Of a DNA stretch of 6,411 nucleotides, positions 6,172 through 6,411 are shown piece after piece. The notes under the pieces are model-generated. The model worked only from the letters and a program-made list of their open reading frames with translations. It searched no databases and was not told the DNA's origin. The number at the start of each line of letters is the position of its first letter. Position 1 is the first letter of the stretch. The DNA is from Candidatus Krumholzibacteriia bacterium (lineage in GTDB: Bacteria > Krumholzibacteriota > Krumholzibacteriia > LZORAL124-64-63), in assembly GCA_014859985.1 (NCBI GenBank), contig JACZKN010000351.1, positions 1 through 6,411 of the forward strand, read 5' to 3'. A program made the translations under genes and the position numbers.

Positions 6172-6411
6172 ATGCGTATGCCGCCGATGGCACTGCTGCT
6201 GCTCGTGGTCCTGACGCCCGCCGGTACGGTTGCCGACCTGGACGCGGGGCTCGAGCGCGGGTGGGAGCTGCTCGACTCCGGAAGCAATGCCGAGGCGGAG
6301 GCCCACTTCCGGTCGCTGCTGGCATTGCGCCAGGCCGGCTGCGCGGCGGCCCGCGGCGTGGCAGAGGCCCGCCGACGCGCCTGCCTGCCACCGCTGGAAG
6401 TTGCCCCGGGC
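6172..6411 (+). CDS. Exported TPR-like protein, N-terminal part (3' truncated by window end)
   Basis: Eighty codons are visible and the frame is open to the window edge. MRMPPMALLLLVVLTPAGTVA is a short signal peptide with likely cleavage after TVA. The mature part begins with GWELLDSGSNAEAEAHF, which fits the first helix pair of a tetratricopeptide-like repeat: a Gly in the turn, AEAEAHF at the positions of conserved Ala20 and Phe/Tyr24, then leucines. A second helix rich in Ala and Arg follows (CAAARGVAEARRRAC). Exported TPR proteins often act as periplasmic scaffolds, but the rest of the protein is missing and no specific role can be given. The start may be ATG 6172 or ATG 6178; neither has a Shine-Dalgarno. 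It is divergent from the FG-GAP gene across 188 bases and has its own promoter element. That opposite-strand gene's frame also stays open through this stretch, but the signal peptide and TPR pattern favour this reading. Confidence 0.75.
   Translation, partial: MRMPPMALLLLVVLTPAGTVADLDAGLERGWELLDSGSNAEAEAHFRSLLALRQAGCAAARGVAEARRRACLPPLEVAPG

Noticed and set aside
2690..6214. 1174-codon open frame on the + strand antisense to the FG-GAP gene
   Set aside because: Its translation mirrors the FG-GAP repeat (recurring VAVDVAGRGH), which is the complement of the conserved DVNGDG coding core; it is a shadow, not a gene.
5984..6391. Upstream in-frame extension of the FG-GAP gene by 136 codons
   Set aside because: The extension lacks a domain, overlaps the signal-peptide-bearing + strand gene at 6172, and would bury the signal peptide that follows a strong ribosome binding site at 5983.

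Overview
The window is GC-rich bacterial DNA. Its clearest taxonomic clue is the C-terminus of the large secreted protein, which resembles the FlgD-like / type IX-sorting-like tails (PNPxNP start, DxxGRLVRTL, WDGxDxxGxxxASGVY) common in high-GC members of the Fibrobacteres-Chlorobi-Bacteroidetes superphylum and neighbouring candidate phyla such as Eisenbacteria or Krumholzibacteria. That placement is inference. No rRNA, tRNA, CRISPR array, insertion sequence or phage gene is visible.

Layout. Bases 2-259 (+) are the 3' end of a gene for an NtrC-type sigma-54-dependent regulator, with only its Fis-type helix-turn-helix left. Bases 256-1704 (-) encode a complete type I glutamine synthetase whose stop codon interlocks with the regulator's stop in a shared CTAG. 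Bases 1705-1930 are an unusually AT-rich intergenic stretch. It holds a good sigma-70-type promoter for the glutamine synthetase, nested inverted repeats upstream of that promoter, and a strong intrinsic terminator for the next gene. Bases 1931-5983 (-) encode a 1350-residue secreted protein: signal peptide, a roughly 200-residue unnamed domain, fourteen FG-GAP repeats, a linker domain and the C-terminal sorting-like domain. Bases 5984-6171 are a divergent intergenic region with a 10-bp GC hairpin, a 17-bp palindrome and an extended -10 element. Bases 6172-6411 (+) begin a second exported protein with a TPR-like helix pair, cut by the window edge.

The genes do not form one operon. Glutamine synthetase and the FG-GAP gene share a strand but are separated by a terminator and a promoter, and the other two genes are transcribed the opposite way. 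The sigma-54 regulator beside glutamine synthetase suggests nitrogen control, but this is only a neighbourhood argument. The FG-GAP and TPR proteins are both predicted to be exported and are divergently arranged, so they may be co-regulated.

I see no new multi-gene system. The most notable points are the fourteen FG-GAP repeats (twice the seven blades of an integrin-type propeller), the type II-like signature in a type I glutamine synthetase, and the palindrome plus possibly leaderless start of the TPR gene.
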